Assembly: GCA_028679075.1 (NCBI GenBank)
Contig: JAJRCF010000003.1
Span: 1 to 64,000, forward strand
DNA: 64,000 bases
Source: Methanoregula sp.
GTDB taxonomy: Archaea > Halobacteriota > Methanomicrobia > Methanomicrobiales > Methanospirillaceae
Direction: 5' to 3'
Made by a program: the position numbers and the translations under genes. A model generated the notes under the pieces. It was given only the letters and a program-made list of their open reading frames with translations. It was not told the origin of the DNA and searched no databases. Below, piece after piece: positions 26,566 through 35,992 of this stretch; position 1 is the first letter of the stretch, and every line of letters begins with the position of its first letter.

Positions 26566-27487
26566 ACTCCTGATTGTCCCGGATTGCGTTATAAAAATTA
26601 TATACCTGCTCATTGACTTTGTCAGTAAGTGATGACGTATAGAATGCTTTCATCATGGTGTTAATCACGTCATCAGAAAGCATGCACCGGTCCTGGGTGA
26701 TCTCGAAATCTGCAGGTACCAGTGATTTTTTTGCCAGCGGAAAAACAATAGGATCGACCATATCAGCTTTTAACGGTTCTATCAGGTCATGAACCAGGCT
26801 CCCTTTGCCTTCATACATCAGACCCATATCCGGATCGAGACGGGCACCAACCACTGCAACAAAACAATTCCCAAATAACATCGCATACCCGAATGAAAGC
26901 ATGGCATTGACAGGATCGGTCTGGGGCCGCATGGTTCGTCTCCGGAAACCGAGATCCGGCGGTATATTTCGCGACATGATCTCATAATACATATCCGAGG
27001 TAAGTTTGTGTAATCTCCGGATTTCATCCAGTTTGATAAGATACTCCAGTTCTTCCTCAGATTTTTTAAGAAAATCCAGCTCGCCTTCATAAAAAAGATG
27101 CACATTCTGTGATTCCTGAAGACGTTCGATCGCAAAAAGACGTGATTTGACCGATGCCTGCGCAAGGGCGATTGCATATCGCTGACGGGGAATGGTTTCC
27201 TGGTACCTCCGTATTTCTTCCTCATTGCCATTATTGTACGGCTTTATCGAGCCTACAGGAGTCCCATCAGGCTCAAAAAAAGTAATACAGGCACCATTTT
27301 TCACCAAATGCGAGATGGTCGCTGAACTGATCGTGTGACCCCCGACAACGAGGAGGTTTTTAATTTTTTCAAGGGGATAGTGATCGGTGCCGGTTTTTTT
27401 CTGGATAATCAGATGTTTCTGTGTCGATTTGATATGAGCGCCAAAACCACTAACCGACAACCAAGGATAATCCACTGCGATCAACAC
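26549..27487 (-). CDS. Stand-alone Cas1 homologue with altered active-site residues
   Basis: A 312-aa Cas1-fold protein. The N-terminal beta domain (IKNLLVVGGHTISSATISHLVKNGACITFFEPDG) and the C-terminal helical domain (TDPVNAMLSFGYAMLFGNCF, then GSLVHDLIEPLKADMVDP) are clear. The usual metal set is Glu, His, Asp. D234 and D245 remain in LVHDLIEPLKADMVD, but the His of the GFLH motif is Y225 (GLMY), and the position of the Glu seems to be H160 (RLHKLTSDMYY). So integrase activity is doubtful. No cas2, other cas gene or CRISPR array is in the window. A TATA box at 27507-27517 suggests a leaderless transcript. Confidence 0.85.
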   Translation of the reverse strand: MLIAVDYPWLSVSGFGAHIKSTQKHLIIQKKTGTDHYPLEKIKNLLVVGGHTISSATISHLVKNGACITFFEPDGTPVGSIKPYNNGNEEEIRRYQETIPRQRYAIALAQASVKSRLFAIERLQESQNVHLFYEGELDFLKKSEEELEYLIKLDEIRRLHKLTSDMYYEIMSRNIPPDLGFRRRTMRPQTDPVNAMLSFGYAMLFGNCFVAVVGARLDPDMGLMYEGKGSLVHDLIEPLKADMVDPIVFPLAKKSLVPADFEITQDRCMLSDDVINTMMKAFYTSSLTDKVNEQVYNFYNAIRDNQEFKILY

Positions 27488-27506
27488 CGGAACAAGACAA
27501 TCTGAC

Positions 27507-27517
27507 TTTTATAAATA
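27507..27517 (-). promoter_or_regulatory. TATA box of the cas1-like gene
   Basis: The minus strand reads TATTTATAAAA. It lies about 20-30 bases before the start codon at 27487, the usual TATA-to-start-site distance, so the message probably has no leader. Confidence 0.5.
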
Positions 27518-27683
27518 CTACCACCAATCCACGGATTAATTCATCGTTTTGCGTCATCATATCACTAAACCGGGTTGTTTATTCCGGATATAATCCTCAT
27601 GAAAAACACAAATTTCGGTGGGTATAAACTGTACCAGGCGAATATATACACCAGTCATGTTATAGCATAACAGGGTGCTACAG

Positions 27684-28973
27684 ATGTTCTGGGATAAAAA
27701 AATTGAGACCATGAAACCGGCTGAGTTGAGAGAACTCCAACTCAAACGTCTGAAAAAAACACTCGACCAGGTTCAACACGTTGAATTTTACCGGGATCTT
27801 CTCGCTAAAGCCAAGATTAAAAAAACCTCTATTACATCACTTGAGGACATCCAGAAGATACCATTTACCAAAAAACAAGACCTCAGGAACGGATACCCGT
27901 TTGGTTTTTTTGCAGTCCCGCTCAAAAAGATCGTCAGGATACACACTACATCCGGCACAACAGGAAAACCGACGGTCGTCGGATATACGCGAAATGACCT
28001 TGATGTATGGTCGGACCTCATTGCCCGCAATATGACGATGGTTGGAATTACCGAGAACGATGTCTTCCAGAATATGGTCAATTACGGAATGTTTACCGGA
28101 GGGCTGGGGTTCCATTATGGTGCCGAAAAGATCGGAATGACCGTCATCCCCAGCGCAACGGGAAATACCAAACGCCAGATCGAGATGATCAACGATTTTG
28201 GTGTAACCACGATCCATTGTACCCCCAGTTACGCCATGCACCTTTCCGAGGTTGCCGAAGAGATGGGGACCACTCTTGATAGTCTGAAGACAGGTCTTTT
28301 TGGAGCTGAACCATGGTCAGAAAGTACGCGAAAAACACTTGAGAAGAGACTGGGAGTTACCGCGTACGATTCCTATGGTATGAGTGAACTTTTCGGCCCG
28401 GGTGTCGCGTTCGAATGCCCGGAACGTGATGGTCTGCATATCTGGCATGACAGTTACCTTGTCGAAATCATTGATCCAAAAACAGGGGAACAGGTATCGG
28501 ATGGCGAGCGCGGCGAGCTTGTGATAACACCGCTCGTGAAAGAGGCGATGCCATTACTGAGGTACCGGACGGGAGATGTCACCATGCTCCTGGAGGATGG
28601 CTGCCTGTGCAGGAGGGGAAAGAAAATTGCCCGGCTTACCGGAAGGAGCGATGATATGCTTGTTATCCGGGGCATCAATGTGTTTCCCTCACAGATTGAG
28701 CATGTGTTGTTGAAGATCCCGGAAGTAGGGAATCAATTTATGGTATATATTGACAGAATCAATCATCTGGATGAGATGACTGTCGAAGTTGAGATCAACA
28801 GGGATTCGTTCAGCGGGGAACTTGCAGATCTTGCGCGACTTCAGAAAAAAGTTGTCAAGGAGCTTCGCGATGCGCTGGAGCTGAGGACAACGGTCAAGCT
28901 TGTCGAACCCGGATCCCTGCCACGATTTGAAGGAAAAGCAAAGAGAGTAATTGATCGACGAGAGGCAATCTAA
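27684..28973 (+). CDS. Phenylacetate-CoA ligase family enzyme, copy 1
   Basis: A 429-aa PaaK-type adenylate-forming ligase. HTTSGTTGKPTVVGYTRNDLD is the AMP-binding loop, YDSYGMSELFGPG the adenine site, and RYRTGD and SDDMLVIRGINVFPSQIE the hinge motifs. It activates an aryl acid, probably phenylacetate or indoleacetate, with CoA. In methanogens such ligases work with indolepyruvate oxidoreductase to salvage aromatic acids for amino acid synthesis. GGTG (27674-27677) supports ATG 27684 over GTG 27675. Its TAA overlaps the ATG of copy 2 by one base. Confidence 0.9.
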   Translation: MFWDKKIETMKPAELRELQLKRLKKTLDQVQHVEFYRDLLAKAKIKKTSITSLEDIQKIPFTKKQDLRNGYPFGFFAVPLKKIVRIHTTSGTTGKPTVVGYTRNDLDVWSDLIARNMTMVGITENDVFQNMVNYGMFTGGLGFHYGAEKIGMTVIPSATGNTKRQIEMINDFGVTTIHCTPSYAMHLSEVAEEMGTTLDSLKTGLFGAEPWSESTRKTLEKRLGVTAYDSYGMSELFGPGVAFECPERDGLHIWHDSYLVEIIDPKTGEQVSDGERGELVITPLVKEAMPLLRYRTGDVTMLLEDGCLCRRGKKIARLTGRSDDMLVIRGINVFPSQIEHVLLKIPEVGNQFMVYIDRINHLDEMTVEVEINRDSFSGELADLARLQKKVVKELRDALELRTTVKLVEPGSLPRFEGKAKRVIDRREAI

Positions 28974-30274
28974 TGGTATTATGGGATCCCCGCATTGAAG
29001 AGATGCCAAAAGCGGACCTGCAGATAAGGCAATATAAGCTGCTCAAGAGTCTTGTGTACCGGCTGTATAGTTTTTCCCCTTTTTATCACGACCGCATGAA
29101 GGAACAGAATGTTCATCCCGATGATATTCGTGAACTTTCTGATGTCCGGAAACTTCCGTTCATGTTCAAGCGTGATTTACGAGACAACTACCCGGACAAA
29201 ATTTTCACTGCGACAAAAGAGGAACTGGTCAGGTACCACGTCTCCAGCGGGACAACCGGAAAACCAACCGTTGTCGGGTATACCCAGAACGACCTGGACC
29301 TCTGGACAACATCCCTTGCCCGGGGACTGACCTCGATCGGTCTTGGACGGGGAGATGTAATCCAGGTGAGTTACGGTTACGGATTGTTTACCGGAGGGCT
29401 CGGAATGCACTATGGTGCGGAGCGTATCGGCGCAACCGTTCTCCCGACCAGTGTTGGTAACACAGAACGCCAGATCGAGCTTATGCAGGATCTCGGTGCA
29501 ACCGCCATTGCATGCACTCCATCCTATCTCCTTCATATCGGTGAAGTTGCAGAAAAAATGGGAATCAATATCCAAAAGGATACGAAACTCCGTACAGGAA
29601 TTCTCGGTGCCGAACCATGGACGGAACGGATGCGTACCCGGATCGAAGACTGGCTGGGTATCAAGGCATATGACATTTACGGTACCAGCGAACTTTCAGG
29701 CCCCATGTTCACGGAATGTGCAGAGCAAAAAGGATTCCATATCTGGTCTGATCTCGCACTGGTTGAGATCATTGATCCCAAGACAGAAGAACCACTGGAA
29801 GCAGGTGAGAGGGGAGAACTGACCATCACGATACTCCAGAAAGAAGCACTTCCCATGATACGGTACCGCATAGGGGATATCTCATCGATGGAAGACGAAG
29901 TCTGTCCCTGCGGCAGGACGCACCCGCGGATCCAGAGGATCCAAGGAAGGGTCGACGACATGCTGATCATCCGGGGTATCAACGTCTTCCCCTCACAAAT
30001 CGAGTATGCTCTGATGGGAATCCCGGATGTCGGCCAGCATTTCCAGATCATTGTTGAACGAAAAGGAGCTCTTGACGACATGCTCGTCCGTGTCGAATTG
30101 AGCAAGGGATCATTTAGCGATAAGATCAACGATCTGATGCAGATACGTCAGAACGTAGAGCACCGGCTCAGGAATTCCCTGAACGTAAATGTTGATGTGG
30201 AACTTGTTGAGCCGGGTTCATTACCGAGGTTTGAGGGTAAATCGAAAAAAGTCATTGACAAGAGGTCGTTGTAA
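28973..30274 (+). CDS. Phenylacetate-CoA ligase family enzyme, copy 2
   Basis: A 433-aa paralogue of the preceding gene with all the same motifs (HVSSGTTGKPTVVGYTQNDLD; YDIYGTSELSGP; RYRIGD; VDDMLIIRGINVFPSQIE). The two are clearly diverged, so this is an old tandem duplication, perhaps with different aryl substrates. The zinc-type cysteines CPCGRTHPR in the C-terminal region are retained here but reduced to CLCRRGKK in copy 1. Followed at once by the ACT-domain gene. Confidence 0.9.
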   Translation: MVLWDPRIEEMPKADLQIRQYKLLKSLVYRLYSFSPFYHDRMKEQNVHPDDIRELSDVRKLPFMFKRDLRDNYPDKIFTATKEELVRYHVSSGTTGKPTVVGYTQNDLDLWTTSLARGLTSIGLGRGDVIQVSYGYGLFTGGLGMHYGAERIGATVLPTSVGNTERQIELMQDLGATAIACTPSYLLHIGEVAEKMGINIQKDTKLRTGILGAEPWTERMRTRIEDWLGIKAYDIYGTSELSGPMFTECAEQKGFHIWSDLALVEIIDPKTEEPLEAGERGELTITILQKEALPMIRYRIGDISSMEDEVCPCGRTHPRIQRIQGRVDDMLIIRGINVFPSQIEYALMGIPDVGQHFQIIVERKGALDDMLVRVELSKGSFSDKINDLMQIRQNVEHRLRNSLNVNVDVELVEPGSLPRFEGKSKKVIDKRSL

Positions 30275-30709
30275 ATGGATACGCAAAAATATGTGATCAA
30301 GCAGATCTCGATCTTTTCAGAAAACCGCCCGGGGCGTCTTGCGGCAATTGCCCATGCACTGGGAGAAGAGAAGGTCAACATTCTCGCGTTCAGTATTGCT
30401 GAGGCAAATGGTTTTGGAGTGGTCAGAGCACTCGTCGATCACCCGCAAAAAGCTCACGACAAGTTGCAATCCCTGGGTTTCAATATTGCCTTTACAGACG
30501 TTATTGCCGTCAAGATGCAGGATAAACCCGGGGGATTATTTGAAGTGGCTAAAATCCTGGGAGATGCTGGAATCAATATCGAATATTCCTATGCATATTC
30601 CGGGAAAGATGGGGCGGTCCTCATCCTCCGGGTTGATCAGGTCGAGGATGCGATAATGAAGATTAAAAAGTCCGGGGCTACCCTGCTGGAACGATCGGTC
30701 TTCCACTGA
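30275..30709 (+). CDS. Tandem ACT-domain protein
   Basis: A 144-aa protein of two ACT domains: about residues 7-72 (ISIFSENRPGRLAAIAHALGEEKVNILAFSI) and 76-142 (VIAVKMQDKPGGLFEVAKILGDAGINIEYSYAY). Each has the ligand-binding Gly turn. ACT domains usually bind amino acids; next to two aryl-CoA ligases this probably senses an aromatic amino acid. No gap separates it from copy 2 of the ligase. Confidence 0.9.
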   Translation: MDTQKYVIKQISIFSENRPGRLAAIAHALGEEKVNILAFSIAEANGFGVVRALVDHPQKAHDKLQSLGFNIAFTDVIAVKMQDKPGGLFEVAKILGDAGINIEYSYAYSGKDGAVLILRVDQVEDAIMKIKKSGATLLERSVFH

Positions 30710-30715
30710 CAATAG

Positions 30716-32002
30716 TCATTTTTTTTCCCATTTTATCAGGTGTGCAACTTCGGCAAGGGTACTTCCCCGCTGGATCTCTTCCCGGATGCGTTCTTCATTC
30801 TTCCTGACTTCAAGTGCCCTCCGGGCTATCTCGTATGCACGTTCTGCAGGGATGACCACGACCCCGCTTTCGTCACCGACAATCCAGTCACCAGGCCGTA
30901 CAAATTGTCCGCAGCACTGGATCTCTGCATTGATCTCCCCCATTCCCTTGGGTTCACCGGCATTGGGAACGATCGCTCTCGCAAAAAGGGGGAACTTCAT
31001 TGCCCTGATATCGTCGACATCGCGAACCGCACCGTCAATGACAACCCCGATAATCCCTCGTTTAACACAACTCAGCGTGGCCAGTTCTCCCCATGGGGCA
31101 ACATGCGTTCCTCTGTCATTATTGATAACGATGATCTCTCCCGGTTTCGCAACATCGATCGCTTCAACCGGTTTCGCCCAGTCCCCGGAAAACGTCTGGA
31201 CGGTGACTGCCTTCCCGACAATTTTCACATTGCCACATATCGAGACAATACCGGCCATCGCTCCCTTCCGGTGCATCGCATCTGTGATATTGGGTGCTGA
31301 CACCTGCAGGAGAAGATCATGGATTTCTTCGTCCGTGGTTTTTTTCCGGAGAATTTTTTGGGAGGACGTATCCATACCGGATCTGATCTTTTTCGTTGAG
31401 CCGGTCACATCTGCTGATCGGACAATGTTTCCTCCGACAATCACAATTTCCGCACCATACCGGACTGCCTCCCCGGCATGATCCGCATCGATTCCCCCGG
31501 CAACCGCAAGAGGAATATGGATCTGACCTGATATCGTTGTCAGGAGTTCCAGGGAATCCTTTCCCATCATCTGCTGGTCAATACCAACATGCGCACAGAT
31601 AATATGGACGCCGAGCGATTCCAGATGTTTTGCACGGGATACCGGATCCCCGACATTGATCAGGTCGGCCATGATCCGAACCCCATAGAGCTGGGCGGCC
31701 CGCAGGGCATCAGCAATGACCGCGTCATCTGCATCCGCGAGAATACAGATGACATCAGCACCGGCTTTTGCGGCCATCTCCACCTCAAGTGCCCCGGTGT
31801 CAGCGACTTTCATATCCGCAACGATGACAGAATCCGGAAACTGCCGGCGTAATGATCGCACAACCTGCATACCTTCGCTCTTTATGAGTGGAGTGCCGGC
31901 TTCAATCCATTCAGCCCCGCCATCCACCGCTTCACGTGCGATCTGCAATGCACGATCCAGATCAAGGAGATCCAGTGCTACCTGTAGGATCGCATGTTTC
32001 AT
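30716..32002 (-). CDS. Fused 3-hexulose-6-phosphate synthase and RraA-like protein
   Basis: A 428-aa two-domain protein. Residues about 1-210 are a KGPDC-type TIM barrel ([75 protein letters not shown]), the HPS/OMPDC family. Residues 235-428 are an RraA/DlpA-like fold ([50 protein letters not shown]). HPS condenses formaldehyde with ribulose-5-P, or in methanogens runs in reverse for pentose supply. The second domain may be an aldolase or decarboxylase; its role here is unknown. Confidence 0.88.
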   Translation of the reverse strand: MKHAILQVALDLLDLDRALQIAREAVDGGAEWIEAGTPLIKSEGMQVVRSLRRQFPDSVIVADMKVADTGALEVEMAAKAGADVICILADADDAVIADALRAAQLYGVRIMADLINVGDPVSRAKHLESLGVHIICAHVGIDQQMMGKDSLELLTTISGQIHIPLAVAGGIDADHAGEAVRYGAEIVIVGGNIVRSADVTGSTKKIRSGMDTSSQKILRKKTTDEEIHDLLLQVSAPNITDAMHRKGAMAGIVSICGNVKIVGKAVTVQTFSGDWAKPVEAIDVAKPGEIIVINNDRGTHVAPWGELATLSCVKRGIIGVVIDGAVRDVDDIRAMKFPLFARAIVPNAGEPKGMGEINAEIQCCGQFVRPGDWIVGDESGVVVIPAERAYEIARRALEVRKNEERIREEIQRGSTLAEVAHLIKWEKK

Positions 32003-32189
32003 GATTACTGATCTGACGGGCTGGATGCTTAATAATTACGAGAAGCAGGAATACTATTGGGAACAATATCTGTGTTTTTGCAACTAAAACGTTCACGGCG
32101 TTACAACGGTAAAATGGGTAACGTAAAAAGAATCTTGTAATATTTGAGAGATTTGTAATAATCAGTGGATGTTTCGTTAAAAGTAAAGG

Positions 32190-32696
32190 TTATTTTTCTT
32201 CATATCGTTCGAAGAACTGGATTTTTTTCGGGACTTTTTTTGGAGCAATGGTGATCTCTGCGGGATTCCCGGCAGCTACCAAAGATACAAGAGTATATTT
32301 CCCGGGTACATCCAGCAGGGTTCTCACTGTGTCAGCATAGGGCTTCTTATCACCAGCAACCCAGCAGGAAGCAACGCCATTGGCCTGTAATGCCAGGATC
32401 AGGTTCTCTGTTGCAGCACAACAGTCTTCAAGATAGTATGTTTCGTTCTTTTCTCCGAAAACTGCAAAACATACTGCCGCATCTGCAATGAATCTGCCAT
32501 TTTCTGCAAGTCCGGCAATTTTTTTTAGCATCTGCTTCTCTCTGATTACACCAAAGAGCCAAGGCTGGACATTTCGCGCAGTAGGTGCCAGTGCTGCACA
32601 TTCGATCGCATCCCGGATCACATTCTCACCAACGGGGTCCGTTTTGAATTTCCGGACACTATGACGGGATTTGATGACCGTGGTTACAACATTCAT
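32190..32696 (-). CDS. Nitroreductase family protein
   Basis: A 168-aa FMN oxidoreductase-like protein. RHSVRKFKTDPVGENVIRDAIECAALAPTARNVQPWLFGVI is the FMN site; a Cys in DCCAATENLILALQANGVASCWVAGD and the end LVSLVAAGNPAE are typical. It resembles the 8938 protein only at family level. Monocistronic, with an AT-rich 190-base region before the HPS fusion gene. Confidence 0.9.
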   Translation of the reverse strand: MNVVTTVIKSRHSVRKFKTDPVGENVIRDAIECAALAPTARNVQPWLFGVIREKQMLKKIAGLAENGRFIADAAVCFAVFGEKNETYYLEDCCAATENLILALQANGVASCWVAGDKKPYADTVRTLLDVPGKYTLVSLVAAGNPAEITIAPKKVPKKIQFFERYEEK

Positions 32697-32741
32697 GCAC
32701 CGTAATGGGAAATTCAGATAATAAATGTTGCGAAAAAAGAG

Positions 32742-33794
32742 TTATTTTTTCTTCAGACAGAGAACCAGTCCGAAAATGAGGGCTGCGATCGCAAGGCCGG
32801 CTTCAAAACCCGGGGTGTGGGTAGTAGGAACGGATGTTGATTCTGGCATCGTCGTTATCGGGAGAATTGATTCCACAGGAGTGGTAACCTCCGTAGTAGA
32901 AAGAGCGGGTATAGGAATTGTTGTTACCGGTATTGCAGTTGCAACAACAGGTGTAGTTGATTTTGTCGTTACGCTTGTGGGGATCGTAGTTGTTACTGCG
33001 GTAGTCGGATTCGTTACATATCCCTGGTTTCCAATCAGCGGGTTCCGGTCCTGGTTGAGGAGGGTCACTTTATTACTAATGGTCTTACCGCTCTGGCCAT
33101 AATTATCCTTCATGGAATTGACATTACATTCAACCCAGATCGTATAGGTACCTGGAATATACGTACCACGGTTGCTGGTACCCCAGATGGCACCAGTATA
33201 TTGCGGGGTTGTTGTAAGGGAATAATCTACAAGAGATGTAGAAGTTCCCGCCTTGTTGATGAGGGATGAGTACACTCCCCCATCGGGGCTCTGGACCTTG
33301 ATTGTGACAGGAACTGATCCGGTTCGCTGGGCCATCTGGATAAGGTTCGAATCGATCCTGAACCGGAGTTCATCATCCGTAGGTACCCATTTATTAGTCA
33401 CATCAACACTAACGGTTGTATCTTCCACCCGGATCTCAAGCTGAGGGTCAAGTACGTTGAATGCCTGCGTTTTTGCCGGAAGGACATACCATGATCCTGT
33501 CCGAGTCGAGAACTCACTTGGTGAGACATAGAAATTGGATGGATCAGCTACGGTAAGGGTATAATCAGGCGAACTACCTGAAATCGAAGCACCGGATGCC
33601 CACCAGCCAATCTGCGTACCAGGAGTGGATCCAATTGCCCCGCGAACATCCAGTCCCTGTTCCCCGATATAGACCGTGTTTCCAGCATTGATCGTTTTGA
33701 TGTCAGCGGCCGTTACCGGGCAAATTAATAGGAGAAGGCCTATTACAAGGATAAGACTACCGAAAATATATCGTTTCTTCATAAACATCCCCAT
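32742..33794 (-). CDS. Exported surface protein, DUF3821-like, with PGF-CTERM-type anchor
   Basis: A 350-aa secreted protein. A signal peptide (KKRYIFGSLILVIGLLLLICPVTAA) is followed by a beta-rich domain of about 220 residues starting INAGNTVYIGEQGLDVRG, which I associate with DUF3821. A Thr/Pro/Val stalk (about 265-325) follows, likely glycosylated. The end TPGFEAGLAIAALIFGLVLCLKKK has the PGF motif, hydrophobic helix and basic tail of an archaeosortase signal. It should be attached to lipid at the cell surface. ATG choices at 33794, 33788 and 33782 cannot be separated. Confidence 0.88.
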   Translation of the reverse strand: MGMFMKKRYIFGSLILVIGLLLLICPVTAADIKTINAGNTVYIGEQGLDVRGAIGSTPGTQIGWWASGASISGSSPDYTLTVADPSNFYVSPSEFSTRTGSWYVLPAKTQAFNVLDPQLEIRVEDTTVSVDVTNKWVPTDDELRFRIDSNLIQMAQRTGSVPVTIKVQSPDGGVYSSLINKAGTSTSLVDYSLTTTPQYTGAIWGTSNRGTYIPGTYTIWVECNVNSMKDNYGQSGKTISNKVTLLNQDRNPLIGNQGYVTNPTTAVTTTIPTSVTTKSTTPVVATAIPVTTIPIPALSTTEVTTPVESILPITTMPESTSVPTTHTPGFEAGLAIAALIFGLVLCLKKK

Positions 33795-33851
33795 TTCCTG
33801 TGAATTTTTTATAAATTAATAAAAAAGGATTGACTGATGAGGATAAAGGGT

Positions 33852-34412
33852 TTATGGGTTATCAAGAATAATCCGGTTGAAATTCTCAAAAACACGTTTA
33901 CCCTCAAAGGTGTGGCTGACTTCCGGGTGCCACTGGAGACCGTAAATATGTTTATCGGGAGATGCAATTGCCTCGTTATTACAGATAGATGACCTGGCAA
34001 GGAGCATGAATCCTTCTGGTACGTGAGCTACCTCATCTGCATGAGATGCCCAGACACTCATTTTTTCCGGGTATCCTGCAAGGATTTCATCGGTTTCACC
34101 GATCTCGACATCAACAGGACCATATCCTCCGCTCTGCCCGGTTTGCACGCTTCCGCCGAACCGGTTGGCAATAATATGAAGGCCAAGGCAGATACCAAGG
34201 ACGGGTAACCCAAGATCAAGATACCGGCTGCAGTATCCGGCACGTTCAATTGCCGGTCCCCCACCAAGAATTATACCCCGGCACCCCTCGATGATCTTTT
34301 CGGGGGGGGTCGTATTGGGAACAAGGACTGCGTCAATATCAAGATCCCGCAGTGCCCTGTGGATCAGATGGTTGAATTGTCCGAAATTATTTACAACATA
34401 GATCGGAAGCAT
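33852..34412 (-). CDS. guaAA: GMP synthase glutamine amidotransferase subunit
   Basis: A 186-aa class I glutamine amidotransferase, the separate archaeal subunit A of GMP synthase. The nucleophile Cys is in LPVLGICLGLH, and the His-Glu pair in QWHPEVSHT. It supplies ammonia to a separate GuaAB synthetase subunit, which is not in this window. Followed upstream by cobT on the same strand. Confidence 0.93.
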   Translation of the reverse strand: MLPIYVVNNFGQFNHLIHRALRDLDIDAVLVPNTTPPEKIIEGCRGIILGGGPAIERAGYCSRYLDLGLPVLGICLGLHIIANRFGGSVQTGQSGGYGPVDVEIGETDEILAGYPEKMSVWASHADEVAHVPEGFMLLARSSICNNEAIASPDKHIYGLQWHPEVSHTFEGKRVFENFNRIILDNP

Positions 34413-34448
34413 TGCATAATCGTTTCATCTGGAATCCTATAAGTCTGT

Positions 34449-35459
34449 TCAGCTGCAGGCATTCGCAGCGGAAAGGATTCGTTCCCGTATCGTATCTTCG
34501 GAATGTCCCATGAGGTATGCCAGGCACATGGCACCTCCGGCCCCAAACCCTTCCTTGACTTCACCGATACAGTACCGTGCCAGACCGGCATGGCCGAGCG
34601 TCCCAAACCCCGGATCCACATAATAGATACGTGCACCAATCCGGCTGGCAATGTGGTCTACATTGGCAGAAGGGTCATCGCGTACGTACGAAGTCGTCAC
34701 AACCGCCGGGGGTGCCATGCCCATTGCTTTGGCAAGTGCCGCAACAGACAACATCTGGGTTCCTCCCGCAAGAAGGATATTTCCACGATAGGATTTGATC
34801 ATACCTGCCGCAACCGGCATCATGGGATCACCGGAATAACGGACGATATCGAGAGGCTCAGAAACATGGTCTGCAGAAATCCGTAAAAGGGCTTTTACAC
34901 AGATATCTTCCTTTATGGACACCGGGTTGTCGATAAAACTACTGCTCACGGATGCGTCATAACCGAGTGCCCGCAGGACACAGAGTGCAGTAGTGGTTCC
35001 ACCGGGCACACATTCGCTGATGACAAGAAGATCGCTGGTATGAGAGAGGAATTTCCCCAGCGTTTCCCCATGACGGAAGAGCGCGTATGCATTGGGAACG
35101 GCATCCCGGAACCGGGGATCTTCACCGACAGATCCATAGAGATCATAACAGGGGACGGTTGGGGTGTGCCGGAGACCGGCATTGACAAACAGGGGTTCAA
35201 GACCACAGAGGGTGACCATTGCCCGGGTGATGGATGAGGGTGTCGGGCAACCGGTGGGGGTATTAGGCTTGAACGGATGACTGGTAACATTACCGGTTGC
35301 GATCAGTTCCGCATCGAGTATCGGGGTAAGTAAGGTTTTTTCAGGACTCGGACCGGCACCGGATATTCCGGGAACCGTAGACAACAGGGTATTGGCGAGA
35401 ATCCCGCAAAAAACCGGGTTTTGAAATCTGAATGAGGGCTTTTCCGTGAGAAATCCCAT
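34449..35459 (-). CDS. cobT: Archaeal CobT-like phosphoribosyltransferase (UPF0284)
   Basis: A 336-aa protein of the archaeal nicotinate-nucleotide:dimethylbenzimidazole phosphoribosyltransferase-related family. Typical strings are FVNAGLRHTPTVPCYDLYGSVGEDPR, VISECVPGGTTTALCVLRALGY and LAGGTQMLSVAALAKAMG. It probably activates the lower ligand base of cobamide. ATG 35459 (MGFLTEKPSF) is preferred to TTG 35468. Divergent from cobZ and cobS, so three cobamide genes lie together. Confidence 0.88.
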   Translation of the reverse strand: MGFLTEKPSFRFQNPVFCGILANTLLSTVPGISGAGPSPEKTLLTPILDAELIATGNVTSHPFKPNTPTGCPTPSSITRAMVTLCGLEPLFVNAGLRHTPTVPCYDLYGSVGEDPRFRDAVPNAYALFRHGETLGKFLSHTSDLLVISECVPGGTTTALCVLRALGYDASVSSSFIDNPVSIKEDICVKALLRISADHVSEPLDIVRYSGDPMMPVAAGMIKSYRGNILLAGGTQMLSVAALAKAMGMAPPAVVTTSYVRDDPSANVDHIASRIGARIYYVDPGFGTLGHAGLARYCIGEVKEGFGAGGAMCLAYLMGHSEDTIRERILSAANACS

Positions 35460-35557
35460 AACAATCAACGTACAACTTTTCGTTATGGAAGGTTGAATCT
35501 ATCGATAGGGAAAATCCACAACGATATAATAGCTCAATCAGTACAATTCCTATAGAT

Positions 35558-35992
35558 ATGTTTGAGATTGAGCAACGGCTGCAGGATCATGGGATAACCA
35601 TCGATGAGATGGTCTCGGCTGCAATGGGACTCTATGTCTCCCATGGAATGCCGGATGATCAGGCAGCGAAGGAAATCGCGAAAAAAATAAAAAAATATCT
35701 GGATGATCCGAATGTTGCCTCCCTGCTCCTCGGAGCGATCCTTCTTGAGGACGAATTATATACAAAGCGAAAAAACTCCGAAATTGCTGATGACCCCATT
35801 TTCCTGCTCAGTGACGAGATTCTCGGGATGGCAATTGCCGAATGTATCGGGGGCACCTATGCCCGGTTCGAGTTCACCCGGTATGACCAGAAGAAACCCG
35901 GTATCCTCGCAAAGCTCGGACCGTTCCTCGACGATGCGGTAGCCGGGCTGATCGCCGGATGCACATCGAGGCTCTACAGCGAATCGTTATGA
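35558..35992 (+). CDS. cobZ: Alpha-ribazole phosphatase CobZ (PgpA-like)
   Basis: A 144-aa protein with PgpA-like pattern (GITIDEMVSAAMGLYVSHGM; DDPNVASLLLGAILLEDEL; IFLLSDEILGMAIAECIGGTYARFEFTRYDQKKPG). Methanogen CobZ removes the phosphate from alpha-ribazole-5-phosphate or the cobamide phosphate. The gene overlaps cobS by 4 bases (ATGA), and this pairing supports CobZ over phosphatidylglycerophosphatase. Confidence 0.85.
   Translation: MFEIEQRLQDHGITIDEMVSAAMGLYVSHGMPDDQAAKEIAKKIKKYLDDPNVASLLLGAILLEDELYTKRKNSEIADDPIFLLSDEILGMAIAECIGGTYARFEFTRYDQKKPGILAKLGPFLDDAVAGLIAGCTSRLYSESL

Noticed and set aside
27488-27683. CRISPR repeats near the cas1-like gene
   Set aside because: No regularly spaced repeat was found here or elsewhere in the window.
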